A DNA stretch of 64,000 bases. Source: Lycium barbarum (Eukaryota > Streptophyta > Magnoliopsida > Solanales > Solanaceae). The translations under genes and the position numbers were made by a program. The stretch covers positions 76,404,307 through 76,468,306 of the forward strand of contig NC_083339.1 of the NCBI RefSeq assembly GCF_019175385.1, written 5' to 3'. The notes under the pieces are model-generated. The model was given only the letters and a program-made list of their open reading frames with translations. It made no database searches and was not told where the DNA came from. Below, one piece after another: positions 10,841 through 24,356 of this stretch (within the stretch, counting starts at the first letter, position 1; every line of letters starts with the position of its first letter).

Positions 10841-12958
10841 AGGGGACAGAAAAAAGGTGAGCTTGAGGGAAAAGAAATAAAAGATGGCCAAGAGAGAGAG
10901 AAAGATGGCAGCAACTTAAGCAAAGAGGTAAAAGAGGGTTTGAGTGGAAAAAAAGAAAGTTTTGGTGAGAGGAAAGAGGCTAAGGGAAAGAAAAAAAAAG
11001 AGTCTCTATATAAAAGCCAAAGAGTGTTTGAATGCAAGAAAAGAGGGACTGCCCATAATACTACTTACTTACAAAGAAGTCTTGATTAATTCTGAGCTAC
11101 TAACTTCTTCTTTGCCAAGTAGTGTTTTTTCTCTTTTGCAGGACTTTGATGATATCTTTGCTGAAGATATTCCTAAAGGTCTTCCACCTTTGCGTGGAAT
11201 TGAACACCAAATTGAATTTGTGCTTGGTGCACAGATTCCAAATAGGCCTGCTTATAGGAGTAATCCTGAAGAGACAAAGGAGTTGCAAAGGCAGGTTGAA
11301 GAGTTGCTTAAAAAGGGGTTTGTGCGAGAGAGCCTAAGTCCTTGCTATCAACAAGATTACGGTAAAGTATCGTCATCCTATTCCTCGTGTTGATGACATG
11401 TTGGATCAATTGCATGGGTCCAAAATCTTTTCTAAAATTGATCTAAAAAGTGGTTACCATCAGATTCGAATGAATCCTGGAGATGAATGGAAAACTGCTT
11501 TTAAGACCAAATATGGGCTTTATGAGTGGTTAGTTATGCCTTTTGGCTTGACTAATGCACCCAACACGTTCATGAGATTGATGAATCATGTTTTTAAGGA
11601 TTTTCATGGAAAGCTTGTGGTTGTTTATTTTGATGATATCTTGATCTTTTCTAAAACTCTAGATGAGCATGAAGAACACCTAAAACAAGTTTTTGAAGTT
11701 CTTAGAAAACAACAATTGTTTGCTAATCTTAAAAAGTGTGCCTTTTGTGTGGATCGTGTGGTATTCTTGGGTTTTGTGGTCAGTTATAAGGGAGTTGAGG
11801 TTGATGAAGAGAAAATCAAGGCAATCAGAGAGTGGCCTAAACCTAAGAGTGTAACTGAGGTTAGAAGTTTTCATGGGCTTGCTAGTTTTTATAGGAGATT
11901 TGTTAGAAATTTTAGCACCATTGCTGCTCCTCTAACTGAAGTTATCAAGAAAGATAAGGGTTTTACATGGGGGAAAGACCAAGATGATGCTTTTAACTTG
12001 TTGAAAGAAAAATTATGTTCTGCTCCTCTTTTGCAATTACCTAATTTTTCTAAGTCTTTTGAGGTTGAATGTGATGCTTCTGGAAAAGGAATAGCTGCTG
12101 TTTTAATGCAGGAGTCCAAGCCTATTGCATACTTTAGTGAAAATTTGAGTAGAGCTACATTGAACTACTCAACTTATGACAAAGAGCTCTATGCTTTGGT
12201 AAAGGCTTTAGCTACCTGGCAGCATTATTTGTAGCCTAGAGAGTTTGTTGTTAAGACTGATCATGAATCCTTGAGATATTTGAAGAGACAAGGTAAGCTT
12301 AATCGTAGGCATGCAAAATGGGTTGAATTTATTGAAACTTTTCCATATGTGATTGCTTACAAGCAAGGAAAGGAGAATGTGGTTGCTGATGCACTGTCAA
12401 GAAGGTATGTCTTAGTCTCTACTCTTACTTCTAAGCTGATGGGTTTTGATCAAATCAAGGGCCTTTATGCTAATGATTCTGATTTTGGCAAGGTTTTTGC
12501 AGAATGTAAGTTGGGTCCTTATGACCGGTTTAATCTTCAAGATGGATTTCTTTTTAAGGAAAATAAATTGTGTATCCCTAATTGCTCTTTGCGTGAATTG
12601 TTTGTTAGGGAAGCACATTGTGGTGGACTCATGGGACACTTCGGAGTGCCCAAAACTTTGGATATACTTGTTGAACATTTCTTTTGGCCAGGCATGCGAA
12701 AGGATGTTGAGAAAGTGTGCTCTCAATGTCTTGAATGTAAACAAGCCAAATCGAAAGTGTTATCACATGGTCTTTATACTCCTTTACCTGTTCCCACTTC
12801 CCATTGGCTTGATATTTCCATGGATTTTGTGTTAGGTTTTCCTAGAACTAAGCATGGTAAGGACAGTATATTTGTAGTGGTAGATAGATTTTCAAAAATG
12901 GCTCGGTTTATTCCATGTTTGAAGACTAATGATGCATCACATGTGGCTGATTTGTTTG
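10841..12958 (+). pseudogene. Reverse transcriptase, RNase H and integrase remnant, unit 1
   Basis: Lysine/glutamate-rich linker (10850-11030), then reverse transcriptase with the catalytic YFDD near 11626-11637, RNase H (ECDASGKG near 12068, ADALSRR near 12388) and the start of integrase (HHCC zinc finger near 12617-12733, MDFV). Relative to unit 2, 65 bp is missing after 11344, removing the [10 protein letters not shown] motif and shifting the frame. An in-frame TAG lies at 12232 where unit 2 has TGG. The gene stops at 12958, joined directly to S1, so the second and third catalytic acids of integrase are lost. Confidence 0.88.
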
Positions 12959-14967
12959 CACAACCTCTGAATGCCACTAATAGCCACCCAAACCGACTCC
13001 AACTTTCTGAAACCAATCACAGTCGTACCATACATATGTGGCGGATAATTCTAATCATTCCTCACGAATAATCAATCATGTCTGTCACCCTTGACTCCAA
13101 AAGATAAGTCCTGTCCAAGCTGTCAATTGGGTACCAAAGAAATCTACCATATGAATGCAACCTTCGAGTTTCTCAACCCTTACTCGATACGCAAATCTGA
13201 TACACCCCGAACTTTTTGACGCAAAAACTGGTAGCCTCATTAATAACCCTTTAACCATAGAACCTGCCATTGTATGTCACGCCCCAACCTTGGTAAGGTG
13301 TGATGGTATCCGACACCTTACTGGGGTAGAGCGAACCAAGTTGTAACTTGCATTTTCTATGTCTCAAATGGAAAAATAAGGCCAAGGAGGCTAACTATGA
13401 ATATAATATCGTGCATATGTATATATACAATGGGCCCACGATGCCGACATAATCACTGACAAGACATAAATAAGCTATATACAAGAAACTGTCAGCGAAG
13501 CCTCTATGAACATGACTGAAGTATACAAGTCGAGATAGGGCCCCCAATATACCCGTAACACAAAAGAATACATATAAGAACCCAGACTCGGCAATGCTCC
13601 AGGAAGAAGTGGTGCCCACCAATCAATATGGAAGGTTCGCGTCTCTTCTGTCTCTACCTACGGGTATGAACGCCGCATCCACAAGCAAAAGGACGTCAAT
13701 ACGAATAGTGTACCGAGTGTGTAAGGCAGAAATGTAACATAATAAAACATATGCTGCAAAGAAGAAGGATAAGAATCAACCTGGCACATCTGACTTACTA
13801 ATGAGAATCTAGTATGCATGCCTCTTTATACTCTCATATCTTTAACTACATCTATGTATAGTACTGTGATCCTGACCTACGTATCATCCTGGTGCTATCT
13901 GCCCAACTGATCAGTGGTAACTGCCCAACCGGCCGTAGCTCGGTGGTAACTGCCCATCCGATTATCGCCCGATGGTAGAGCGCAACTGCCCGACTGATCA
14001 GTGGTAACTGCCCCACCGGCCATAGCTCGGTGGTAATAACTGCCCAACCAGCTGTAGCATGGTAGTAAATACATATCTGCCCGACCGCCTGTAGCACGGT
14101 GGTAATAGCTACCCAATTGGCTCCAGATTAGTGGTAAATATAATCAACATCGTGACCCGGCCTCCATGAGTAATCTCTATGCACTTCTCATGGTCATCAC
14201 TTATCCATTATTGTGTACATGATCACATAAGACTTATAAGCACAGTTCTGGGCCGTTAGGACTTCTTCCCGCTTAACTAAACATCAACCAAATCTTGAGA
14301 TACATCATAAGCCTCTGTTCTAGCATCAAATACCTCATTAGAGATCCTCTACTAGCACTCTATTCATGTCTTACAAAAATTGCTTAAGTACACATTTCTA
14401 AACTCATCGGAGTGACGTAAGGTCGGTAAACCTTCGATTAACATTATGGAACTATCATCATGAACATATCTCACCTTGAAAGAACAAAATCATAAGATGA
14501 GATCAACATCAATGAATAACATCTATAGTCATGAAACAAGCTCAATGATATCTTAAGAACATCGGGAACTATAAGCTTTAGTATATTTAGTAACAGGGTT
14601 ATTGAAGATATCATGTATAGGTTCACAACAAAGGAATCATGCCTTAATAAAGAAGGGTTTAGCCTTAACATACTTGGAAGCTCACTTCCCGACTTTCCAA
14701 CCTACCTCCTGTCTTGCAATCTACTTAAGATCATTCGTAGTCTCGTAATCTGCATATAAAACTATTCATAGTACTGTTAGGCCCATCATGATATGCTTGT
14801 CTTAAGCTTCCAAATTAAATCCTTTAGAATCTGTCGAATTTCGGGCAGCATCTCCCCTGTTTATATCCCTAGCCCGAAATCACAATACCATCAACCAACA
14901 ATAACAGCAACAACAACAACAACAACAACAACAACACTAACATCAACAACATCTTCATCATCATCAA
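12959..14967 (-). repeat. S1 (shortened) plus S2, copy 2
   Basis: S1 begins at CACAACCTCTGAATG, lacking the first ~160 bp seen in the other copies, because of the deletion across the unit 1/2 junction. S2 starts TGTCACGCCCC at 13275. A longer CAA microsatellite (about 14907-14937) precedes ATCAA at 14963-14967. Confidence 0.65.
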
Positions 14968-15940
14968 TGATAGCATCCATGGTAGCTCAGAATTATTGAA
15001 GGACGTGGATGAAGATTTGGATGTTCCAAAAAGACCCATGACAACAAGATCTCAAACGAGGAAATAGCAAGACAAGCTTAATGGGCTGCAATCAACAATT
15101 CAAAAGTGTCTTGTGATGGAAGAAGAGCTCCATCCCAATTCAGATTTTTTCCTCAAGTCTTACACTTATTTGGAGGCCCAAATTAAAGTCCAAAGTGAGA
15201 TGGAATGAGGCCCAAATCAGCCCCAAAAGAAGAAGTTTCCAGCAGCCCAAAATTAGCCCAAATATTAGTTTCCAGAATAAATATTTAATTGTTGTTTTTA
15301 TCTATGTTAACTTGCATTGGTCCAAGTATGGGTAGTCTTCTAGGTTGTTTTAATCTATGTTGACTGCCTTGGTCCAAGTGTGGGAAGTCATCTATGCTTC
15401 TAGGGAAGATAATTCTCATTTATTTATATTTTGACTAGCTCCTTCTTACAACTATATAAAGGGGTGATTGTCATTCATTGTAAATCAGATTTTGAAGAAT
15501 ATATTATATTGAGAGTTCTTTTGAACCTTTGTGGCATTACTTTAGGATTTATCTTTCAACCTAACTAGTTCCTAGTTCAAGGTAGTAAGATAATTTCTTC
15601 CTTGATATCTTTGATTTCTTTTTGGTATTCTTTCGAAGGCGGTTAGTTCTAAATACTAATTGTTGTCTTAAGTTGCTCACAAAGCGGTCAGGATCCTAAT
15701 CTACTGTTTTTGATTTGTTATCTCAAGTAAAGGCGTTAGATTTCTTCCTATAAATCTATACGTTGTTACTTGGATCTTGTCAAGACTTTAGAACTAACGT
15801 TCTTGGAAATTCGTGGATTGTTCCTTCGAATTTCCCCATATCTTTTATTTTCTAGTTTTTAGATTCTTTTCTATATTTGCTTCCGTACTTCTTATATTTT
15901 AAATTATAAATTTGGGATCTCCCTAACCTAGTTGTTATCA
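14968..15940 (+). repeat. Array LTR 2
   Basis: 973 bp, TGATAGC to GTTATCA. The polyprotein-tail frame carries one extra codon and a TAG (15066-15068), so it is broken in this copy only. Confidence 0.92.
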
Positions 15941-16457
15941 AGTGGTATCAGAGCGGTTCTATCAAGATTCCGTTCTTGATAATCTTGGGGATTTCTTGAA
16001 AAAAAAAAGAGCAAAAAAAAATAATTAAAAAGTACTGTAGCAGTGAACAGTTACGAAAAAAAAAGAAAAAAGAAGTTTAGTGTTTGCTCTTCAAGAAATT
16101 TCTTCCATTTATTTGTTTTCTAAAGATTAAGATAGAAAACAAGAAGAGGGGATCCTAGTCTTTAAAGCTAAGAAGCAATCAATTTTTTTCTTACTCCTTT
16201 TATCTTGTTAAAAAAAAAGTCCTTTTTGTTCGAGTCTTGTTTCAACTAATTTCTAATTCTTTCTAGGATTGGTTCTTCATTTTCTTTAGTGCCCAAAAGT
16301 TCTTTGTTTTACTACTAAGGGCTTGATTCTAGTGGGTTTAATTATAAATCCATAAAGTGGTTTTCCCAAAGGTTTTTTGAGCGGAAAAAGGCAAGAGTGA
16401 GTGAGAACAATTGAGGGGAAAAAAAGCCAAAGTTTGAGTGATAAATAGTTTTTTGAG
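15941..16457 (+). promoter_or_regulatory. Primer-binding site, hairpin and leader, unit 2
   Basis: PBS at 15943-15954; hairpin stems at 15960-15967 and 15974-15981, sequence as in unit 1. The leader runs to ATG 16458. Confidence 0.8.
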
Positions 16458-17447
16458 ATGACCAATACAGGTGGTAGTGATGATGAAAGGAGGGCTCGTC
16501 AAGAAGCTGAAATCCGAGGAAGAAATGACTTCACTCTACAAGCTATGCACCAACAATTCGAAAGATGGACCTTGCAATTTCAAGAGATCAAGGATGCCAT
16601 TGCTGAACAAAATGAGACAATAGCTGAACTTAGGAGGGGAGATCAACATGTTGTACAACCACAAAATAATCCTAGGCCTCAAAATAGAAGAAATATGCCC
16701 TATGCCCCCATTGTAAATCAAGAAAACCCTATAGATGATTTTGTTGATGATCTTGATGTAAATCTAGATAGGGTAGGGAGAGATAGGAGGCGACAACGAG
16801 GAATAGTGGAAGATGATAACATTAATAGCATAAAGATGAAGATGCCAACTTTCAAGGGGACAAGAGATCCAGACTTGTATCTTGATTGGGTGCGGAAAGT
16901 TGAAGCCATTTTTTATTGTCACAACTATTCTGAAGCTAAGAAGGTAAAGCTTGCCGTTGTTGAATTTTCTGACTATGCTTCTATTTGGTGGAAAAAGCTT
17001 ACAAGGGATAGACAACAAGATGGAGAACCACCCATTGCCACTTGGGCTGAGATGAAGAGAGTCATGAAGAAGAGGTTCGTGCCTTCCCACTTTCAAAGAG
17101 ACCTACAAATGCGTCTTCGAAGATTGGAGCAAGGAACCATGACTGTTGATGAATACTTCAAAGCTATGGATATGGCTATGATCCAAGCTAATTGTATGGA
17201 AGATGAAGAGGCCACTATTGCTAGATTTCTTAATGGTTTAAATAAAGAAATAGCTGATGTAGTAGAGATACAACAATATGTAACTTTAGATGAGTTAGTG
17301 GATATGGCTGTAAAACTAGAAAAGCAAATTAAAAGAAAGCAGCAAGCTAGCTCGTGGAGGAGTCGGCCAAACACCAATTCAAAGAAGTCATGGCCGAAAC
17401 AAGATGTGACTTCTAGGCCACAAGAAGGCAAAAGGAAGGCAAAGTAG
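16458..17447 (+). pseudogene. gag, unit 2 (best preserved copy, frameshifted at end)
   Basis: 329 codons: N-terminal coiled-coil-like region (residues ~20-60), linker, retrotransposon Gag domain at residues ~135-290 (DLYLDWVRKVEAIFY, ATWAEMKRVMKKRFVPSHFQ, MARFLNG-type segment). Loss of one C near 17440 compared with units 1 and 3 shifts the frame, so the zinc knuckle at ~17510-17555 lies in another frame. This copy shows the family's full Gag with no earlier stop. Confidence 0.88.
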
Positions 17448-17746
17448 ATGACAAAGAGGGAGGTAAAACTTTTAATCCTAAATCAACAAAACCTTCTAGT
17501 TCTATTCAATGTTACAAATGTCATGGAAGAGGGCATATGATGCATGAATGTCCAAATAGAAGAAATATTCTCATGAAAGAAGATGGAGAGTATGAGAGTG
17601 AAAAAATTGAGGTAGAGGAAGAAGAGGGAGGTACGAGTGAAGATGACGTAGAGTTGCCTAATAGTGATTTTGTTGGGGTAGCTAGGAAGATTATTGATGG
17701 AGAAAATGAGAGTAAAAAAAGTGAGAATTAGGAAGAAGAGGGAGGT

Positions 17747-20734
17747 GTGAGTGAAGATGATGTACAACTTCCTTTTAATAATAGTTTGGTTGCAGTAGTT
17801 AGGAGGATTATGGCTATCAATTTGGGAGTCAATAGTGAAGAACAAAGGGAAAATATATTCCATACTAGGTGTGGGATAAGGGGGAGAACTTGTTCTATGA
17901 TTATTGACAGTGGTAGTTGTGCTAATGCCGTGAGTTCACACTTGGTAGATATGTTAGGGCTTGCATGCATGAAACACCCTAAGCCCTATAGACTCCAATG
18001 GTTGAATGATAGTGGTGAACTGAAAGTCAACAAACAATGCATGATTTCATTCAATGTTAGCAGGTATGAGGATGATACTCTTTGTGATGTCATTCCTATG
18101 CAAGCTGGTCATATCTTGCTTGGTCGTCCATGGCAGTTCGATAGGAATAATTTTCATGATGGAAGGAAGAACAGATATTCACTTGAGCTTAATGGCAAGA
18201 AGTATACTCTTTCACCTTTAACACCTTTTCAGGTGTTTGAAGATCAAAAGAGATTGAGGGAATCAATGGGAAAACAAAGGGGACAGAAAAAAGGTGAGCT
18301 TGAGGGAAAAGAAATGAAAGATGGCCAAGAGAGAGAGAAAGAGGGCAGCAACTTAAGCAAAGAGGTAAAACAGGGTTTGAGTGGAAAAAAAGAAAGTTTT
18401 GGTGAGAGGAAAGAGGCTAAGGGAAAGAAAAAAGAGAGTCTCTATATAAAAGCCAAAGAGTGTTTGAATGCAAGAAAAGAGGGACTGCCCATAATACTAC
18501 TTACTTACAAAGAAGTCTTTATTAATTCTGAGCTACTAACTTCTTCTTTGCCAAGTAGTGTTTTTTCTCTTTTGCAGGACTTTGATGATATCTTTCCTGA
18601 AGATATTCCTAAAGGTATTCCACCTTTGCGTGGAATTGAACACCAAATTGACTTTGTGCCTGGTGTACAAATTCCAAATAGGCCTGCTTATAGGAGTAAT
18701 CCTGAAGAGACAAAGGAGTTGCAAAGGCAGGTTGAAGAGTTGCTTAAAAAGGGGTTTGTGCGAGAGAGCCTGAGTCCTTGCTCAGTTCCTGTTCTATTGG
18801 TGCCCAAAAAAGATGGATCTTGGACGATGTGCGTGGATTGTCGAGCTATCAACAAGATTACGGTAAAGTATCGTCATCCTATTCCTCGTCTTGATGACAT
18901 GTTGGATCAATTTCATGGGTCCAAAATCTTTTCTAAAATTGATCTAAAAAGTGGTTACCATCAGATTCGAATGAATCCTGGAGACGAATGGAAAACTGCT
19001 TTTAAGACCAAATATGGGCTTTATGAGTGGTTAGTTATGCCTTTTGGCTTGACTAATGCACCCAGCACGTTCATGAGATTGATGAATCATGTTTTTAAGG
19101 ATTTTCATGGAAAGTTTGTGGTTGTTTATTTTGATGATATCTTGATCTTTTCTAAAACTCTAGATGAGCATGTGGAACACCTAAAACAAGTTTTTGAAGT
19201 TCTTAGAAAACAACAACTGTTTGCTAATCTCAAAAAGTGTGCCTTTTGTGTGGATCGTGTGGTATTCTTGGGTTTTGTGGTCAGTTGTAAGGGAGTTGAG
19301 GTTGATGAAGAGAAAATCAAGGCAATCAGAGAGTGGCCTAAACCTAAGAGTGTAACTGAGGTTAGAAGTTTTCATGGGCTTGCTAGTTTTTATAGGAGAT
19401 TTGTTAGAAATTTTAGCACCATTGCTACTCCTCTAACTGAAGTTATCAAGAAAGATAAGGGTTTTACAAGGGGGAAAGACCAAGATGATGCTTTTAACTT
19501 GTTGAAAGAAAAATTATGTTCTGCTCCTCTTTTGCAATTACCTAATTTTTCTAAGTCTTTTGAGGTTGAATGTGATGCTTCTGGAAAAGGAATAGCTGCT
19601 GTTTTAATGCAGGAGTCCAAGCCTATTGCATACTTTAGTGAAAAGTTGAGTAGAGCTACATTGAACTACTCAACTTATGACAAAGAGCTCTATGCTTTGG
19701 TAAAGGCTTTAGCTACTTGGCAGCATTATTTATGGCCTAGAGAGTTTGTTGTTAAGACTGATCATGAGTCCTTGAGATATTTGAAGAGCCAGGGTAAGCT
19801 TAATCGTAGGCATGCAAAATGGGTTGAATTTATTGAAACTTTTCCATATGTGATTGCTTACAAGCAAGGAAAGGAGAATGTGGTTGCTGATGCACTGTCA
19901 AGAAGGTATGTCTTAGTCTCTACTCTTACTTCTAATCTGATGGGTTATGATCTAATCAAGGGCCTTTATGCTAATGATTCTCATTTTGGCAAGGTTTTTG
20001 CAGAATGTAAGTTGGGTCCTTATGACCGGTTTAATCTTCAAGATGGATTTCTTTTTAAGGAAAATAAATTGTGTATCCCTAATTGCTCTTTGCGTGTATT
20101 GTTTGTTAGGGAAGCACATTGTGGTGGACTCATGGGACACTTCGGAGTGCCCAAAACTTTGGATATACTTGTTGAACATTTCTTTTGGCCAGGCTTGCGA
20201 AAGGATGTTGAGAAAGTGTGCTCTCAATGTCTTGAATGTAAACAAGCCAAATCAAAAGTGTTATCACATGGTCTTTATACTCCTTTACCAGTTCCCACTT
20301 CCCCTTGGCTTGATATTTCCATGGATTTTGTGTTAGGTTTTCCTAGAACTAAGCATGGTAAGGACAGTATATTTGTAGTGGTAGATAGATTTTCAAAAAT
20401 GGCTCGGTTTATTCCATGTTTGAAGACTAATGATGCATCACATGTCGCTGATTTGTTTGTAAAAGAAGTGGTTAAATTACATGGTATACCTAAAACTATT
20501 ATTAGTGATAGGGATGCTAAGTTTTTAAGTCACTTTTGGAGGGTTCTTTGGGGAAAGTTGGGAACTAAACTACTATTTTCGCATGCCTGGCCAAAAGAAA
20601 TGTTCAACAAGTATATCCAAAGTTTTGGGCACTCCGAAGTGTCCCATGAGTCCACCACAATGTGCTTCCCTAACAAACAATTCACGCAAAGAGCAATTAG
20701 GGATACCCAATTTATTTTCCTTCACAAACCCTGA
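17747..20734 (+). pseudogene. Protease-RT-RNase H-truncated integrase, unit 2
   Basis: The longest ORF in the window (995 codons). Upstream the zinc knuckle and acidic linker (17510-17745) are separated from it by a TAG at 17729. Protease: IIDSGS at residues 52-57, HILLGRPW near 122. Reverse transcriptase from about residue 345, with YFDD at 461-464. RNase H with DAS at ~610. Integrase HHCC finger near 790-830, catalytic Asp in MDFV (860) and in SDRD (921). The integrase ends near residue 943 (20576), before the third catalytic acid; the last ~50 codons are read through an inverted copy of the zinc-finger region and are not protein sequence. It could not integrate without a helper. Confidence 0.9.
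20577..20722 (-). repeat. Inverted 146-bp integrase fragment, unit 2
   Basis: Reverse complement of about 20057-20202 of the same unit (integrase zinc-finger coding region). It is joined to the truncated integrase on the left and to S1 at TTCACAAACCC on the right, so it marks the unit junction. Confidence 0.88.
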
Positions 20735-22880
20735 TAAAGCTCGGTAGACCTGTCATACCTCAAATCTGAACTGAAACTCATCGAATCCATGAAGGTAATT
20801 TATTAGGAACCCATAAGTCCCTCTGGGAATATAACCATAGTCCATCAAGATCCAACCAAACAATCCTGACCCGGAATGAATGCACAACCTCTGAATGCCA
20901 CTAATAGCCACTCAAACCGACTCCAACTTTCTGAAACCAATCACAGTCGTACCATACATCTGTGGCGGATAATTCTAATCTATTCCTCACGAATAATCAA
21001 TCATGTCTGTCACCCTTGATTCCAAAAGATAAGTCCTGTCCAAGCTGTCAATTGGGTACCGAAGAAATCTACCATATGAATGCAACCTTCGAGTTTCTCA
21101 AGCCTTACTCGATACGCAAATCTGATACACCCCGAACTTTTTGACGCAAAAACTGGTAGCCTCATTAATAACCCTTTAACCATCGAACCTCCCATTGTAT
21201 GTCACGCCCCAACCTTGGTAAGGTGTGATGGTATCCGACACCTTACTGGGGTAGAGCTAACCAAGTTGTAACTTGCATTTTCTATGTCTCAAATGGAAAA
21301 ATAAGGCCAAGGAGGCTAACTATGAATATAATATCGTGCATATGTATATATACAATGGGCCCACGATGCCAACATAATCACTGACAAGACATAAATAAGC
21401 TATATACAAGAAACTGTCAGCGAAGCCTCTATGAACATGACTGAAGTATACAAGTCGAGATAGGGCCCCCAATATACCCGTAACACAAAAGAATACAAAT
21501 ACGAACCCAGACTCGGCAATGCTCCAGGAAGAAGTGGTGCCCTACAATCAATATGGAAGGTTCGCGTCTCTTCTGTCTCTACCTACGGGTATGAACGCCG
21601 CATCCACAAGCAAAAGGACGTCAATACGAATAGTGTACCGAGTGTGTAAGGCAGAAATGTAACATAATAAAACATATGCTGCAAAGAAGAAGGATAAGAA
21701 TCAACCTGGCACATCTGACTTACTAATGAGAATCTAGTATGCATGCCTCTTTATACTCTCATATCTTTAACTACATCTATGTATAGTACTGTGATCCTGA
21801 CCTACGTATCATCCTGGTGCTATCTGCCCAACTGATCAGTGGTAACTGCCCAACCGGCCGTAGCTCGGTGGTAACTGCCCATCCGATTATCGCCCGATGG
21901 TAGAGCGCAACTGCCCGACTGATCAGTGGTAACTGCCCCACCGGCCATAGCTCGGTGGTAATAACTACCCAACCAGCTGTAGCATGGTAGTAAATACATA
22001 TCTGCCCGACCGCCTGTAGCACGGTGGTAATAGCTACCCAATTGGCTCTAGATTAGTGGTAAATATAATCAACATCGTGACCCGGCCTCCATGAGTAATC
22101 TCTATGCACTTCTCATGGTCATCACTTATCCATTATTGTGTACATGATCACATAAGACTTATAAGCACAGTTCTGGGCCGTTAGGACTTCTTCCCGCTTA
22201 ACTAAACATCAACCAAATCTTGAGATACATCATAAGCCTCTGTTCTAGCATCAAATACCTCATTAGAGATCCTCTACTAGCACTCTATTCATGTCTTACA
22301 AAAATTGCTTAAGTACACATTTCTAAACTCATCGGAGTGACGTAAGGTCGGTAAACCTTCGATTAACATTATGGAACTATCATCATGAACATATTTCACC
22401 TTGAAAGAACAAAATCATAAGATGAGATCAACATCAATGAATAACATCTATAGTCATGAAACAAGCTCAATGATATCATAAGAACATCGGGAACTATAAG
22501 CTTTAGTATATTTAGTAACAGGGTTATTGAAGATATCATGTATAGGTTCACAACAAAGGAATCATGCCTTAATAAAGAAGGGTTTAGCCTTAACATACTT
22601 GGAAGCTCACTTCCCGACTTTCCAACCTACCTCCTGTCTTGCAATCTACTTAAGATCATTCGTAGTCTCGTAATCTGCATATAAAACTATTCATAGTACT
22701 GTTAGGCCCATCATGATATGCTTGTCTTAAGCTTCCAAATTAAATCCTTTAGAATCTGTCGAATTTCGGGTAGCATCTCCCTTGTTTATATCCCTAGCCC
22801 GAAATCACAATACCATCAACCAACAATAACAGCAACAACAACAACAGCACTAACACCAACAACATCTTCATCATCATCAA
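20723..22880 (-). repeat. S1 plus S2, copy 3
   Basis: S1 20723-21199, S2 from TGTCACGCCCC at 21200 to the ATCAA at 22876-22880. Non-coding, as copy 1. Confidence 0.65.
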
Positions 22881-23850
22881 TGATAGCATCCATGGTAGCT
22901 CAGAATTATTGAAGGACGTGGATGAAGATTTGGATGTTCCAAAAAGACCCATGACAAAATCTCAAACGAGGAAATTGCAAGACAAGCTTAATGGACTGCA
23001 ATCAACAATTCAAAAGTGTCTTGTGATGGAAGAAGAGCTCCATCCCAATTCAGATTTTTTCCTCAAGTCTTACACTTATTTGGAGGCCCAAATTAAAGTC
23101 CAAAGTGAGATGGAATGAGGCCCAAATCAGCCCCAAAAGAAGAAGTTTCCAGCAGCCCAAAATTAGCCCAAATATTAGTTTCTAGAATAAATATTTAATT
23201 GTTGTTTTTATCTATGTTGACTTGCATTGGTCCAAGTATGGGTAGTCTTCTAGGTTGTTTTAATCTATGTTGACTGCCTTGGTCCAAGTGTGGGAAGTCA
23301 TCTATGCTTCTAGGGAAGATAATTCCCATTTATTTCTATTTTGACTAGCTCCTTCTTACAACTATATAAAGGGGTGATTGTCATTCATTGTAAATCAGAT
23401 TTTGAAGAATATATTATATTGAGAGTTCTTTTGAACCTTTGTGGCATTACTTTAGCATTTATCTTTCAACCTAACTAGTTCCTAGTTCAAGGTAGTAAGA
23501 TAATTTCTTCCTTGATATCTTTGATTTCTTTTTGGTATTCTTTCGAAGGCGGTTAGTTCTAAATACTAGTTGTTGTCTTATGTTGCTCACAAAGCGGTCA
23601 GGATCCTAATCTACTGTTTTTGATTTGTTATCTCAAGTAAAGGCGTTAGATTTCTTCCTATAAATCTATACGTTGTTACTTGGATCTTGTCAAGACTTTA
23701 GAACTAACGTTCTTGGAAATTCATGGATTGTTCCTTCGAATTTCCCCATATCTTTTATTTTCTAGTTTTTAGATTCTTTTCTATATTTGCTTCCGCACTT
23801 CTTATATTTTAAATTATAAATTTGGTATCTCCCTAACCTCGTTGTTATCA
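22881..23850 (+). repeat. Array LTR 3
   Basis: 970 bp, TGATAGC to GTTATCA. The polyprotein-tail frame is intact here (stop at 23116-23118). Confidence 0.92.
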
Positions 23851-24356
23851 AGTGGTATCAGAGCGGTTCTATCAGGATTCCGTTCTTGATAATCTTGGGG
23901 ATTTCTTGAAAAAAAAAGAGCAAAAAAAAATAATTTAAAAGTACTGTAGCAGTGAACAGTGACGGAAAAAAAACGTTTAGTGTTTGCTCTTCAAGAAATT
24001 TCTTCTATTTATTTGTTTTCTAAAGATTAAGATAGAAAACAAGAAGAGGGGATCCTAGTGTTTAAAGCTAAGAAGCAATCAATTTTTTTCTTACTCCTTT
24101 TATCTTGTTAAAAAAAAAGTCCTTTTTGTTCGAGTCTTGTTTCAACTAATTTCTAATTCTTTCTAGGATTGGTTCTTCATTTTATTTAGTGCCCAAAAAT
24201 TCTTTGTTTTACTACTAAGGGCTTGATTCTAGTGGGTTTAATTATAAATCCATAAAGTGTTTTTCCCAAAGGTTTTTTGAGCGGAAAAAGGCAAGAGTGA
24301 GTGAGAACAATTGAGGGAAAAAAAGCCAAAGTTTGAGTGATAAATAGTTTTTTGAG
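23851..24356 (+). promoter_or_regulatory. Primer-binding site, hairpin and leader, unit 3
   Basis: PBS 23853-23864. Hairpin stems 23870-23877 and 23884-23891, with one A-to-G change that still pairs as a G-U wobble. The gag start codon has become ATA at 24357. Confidence 0.78.
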
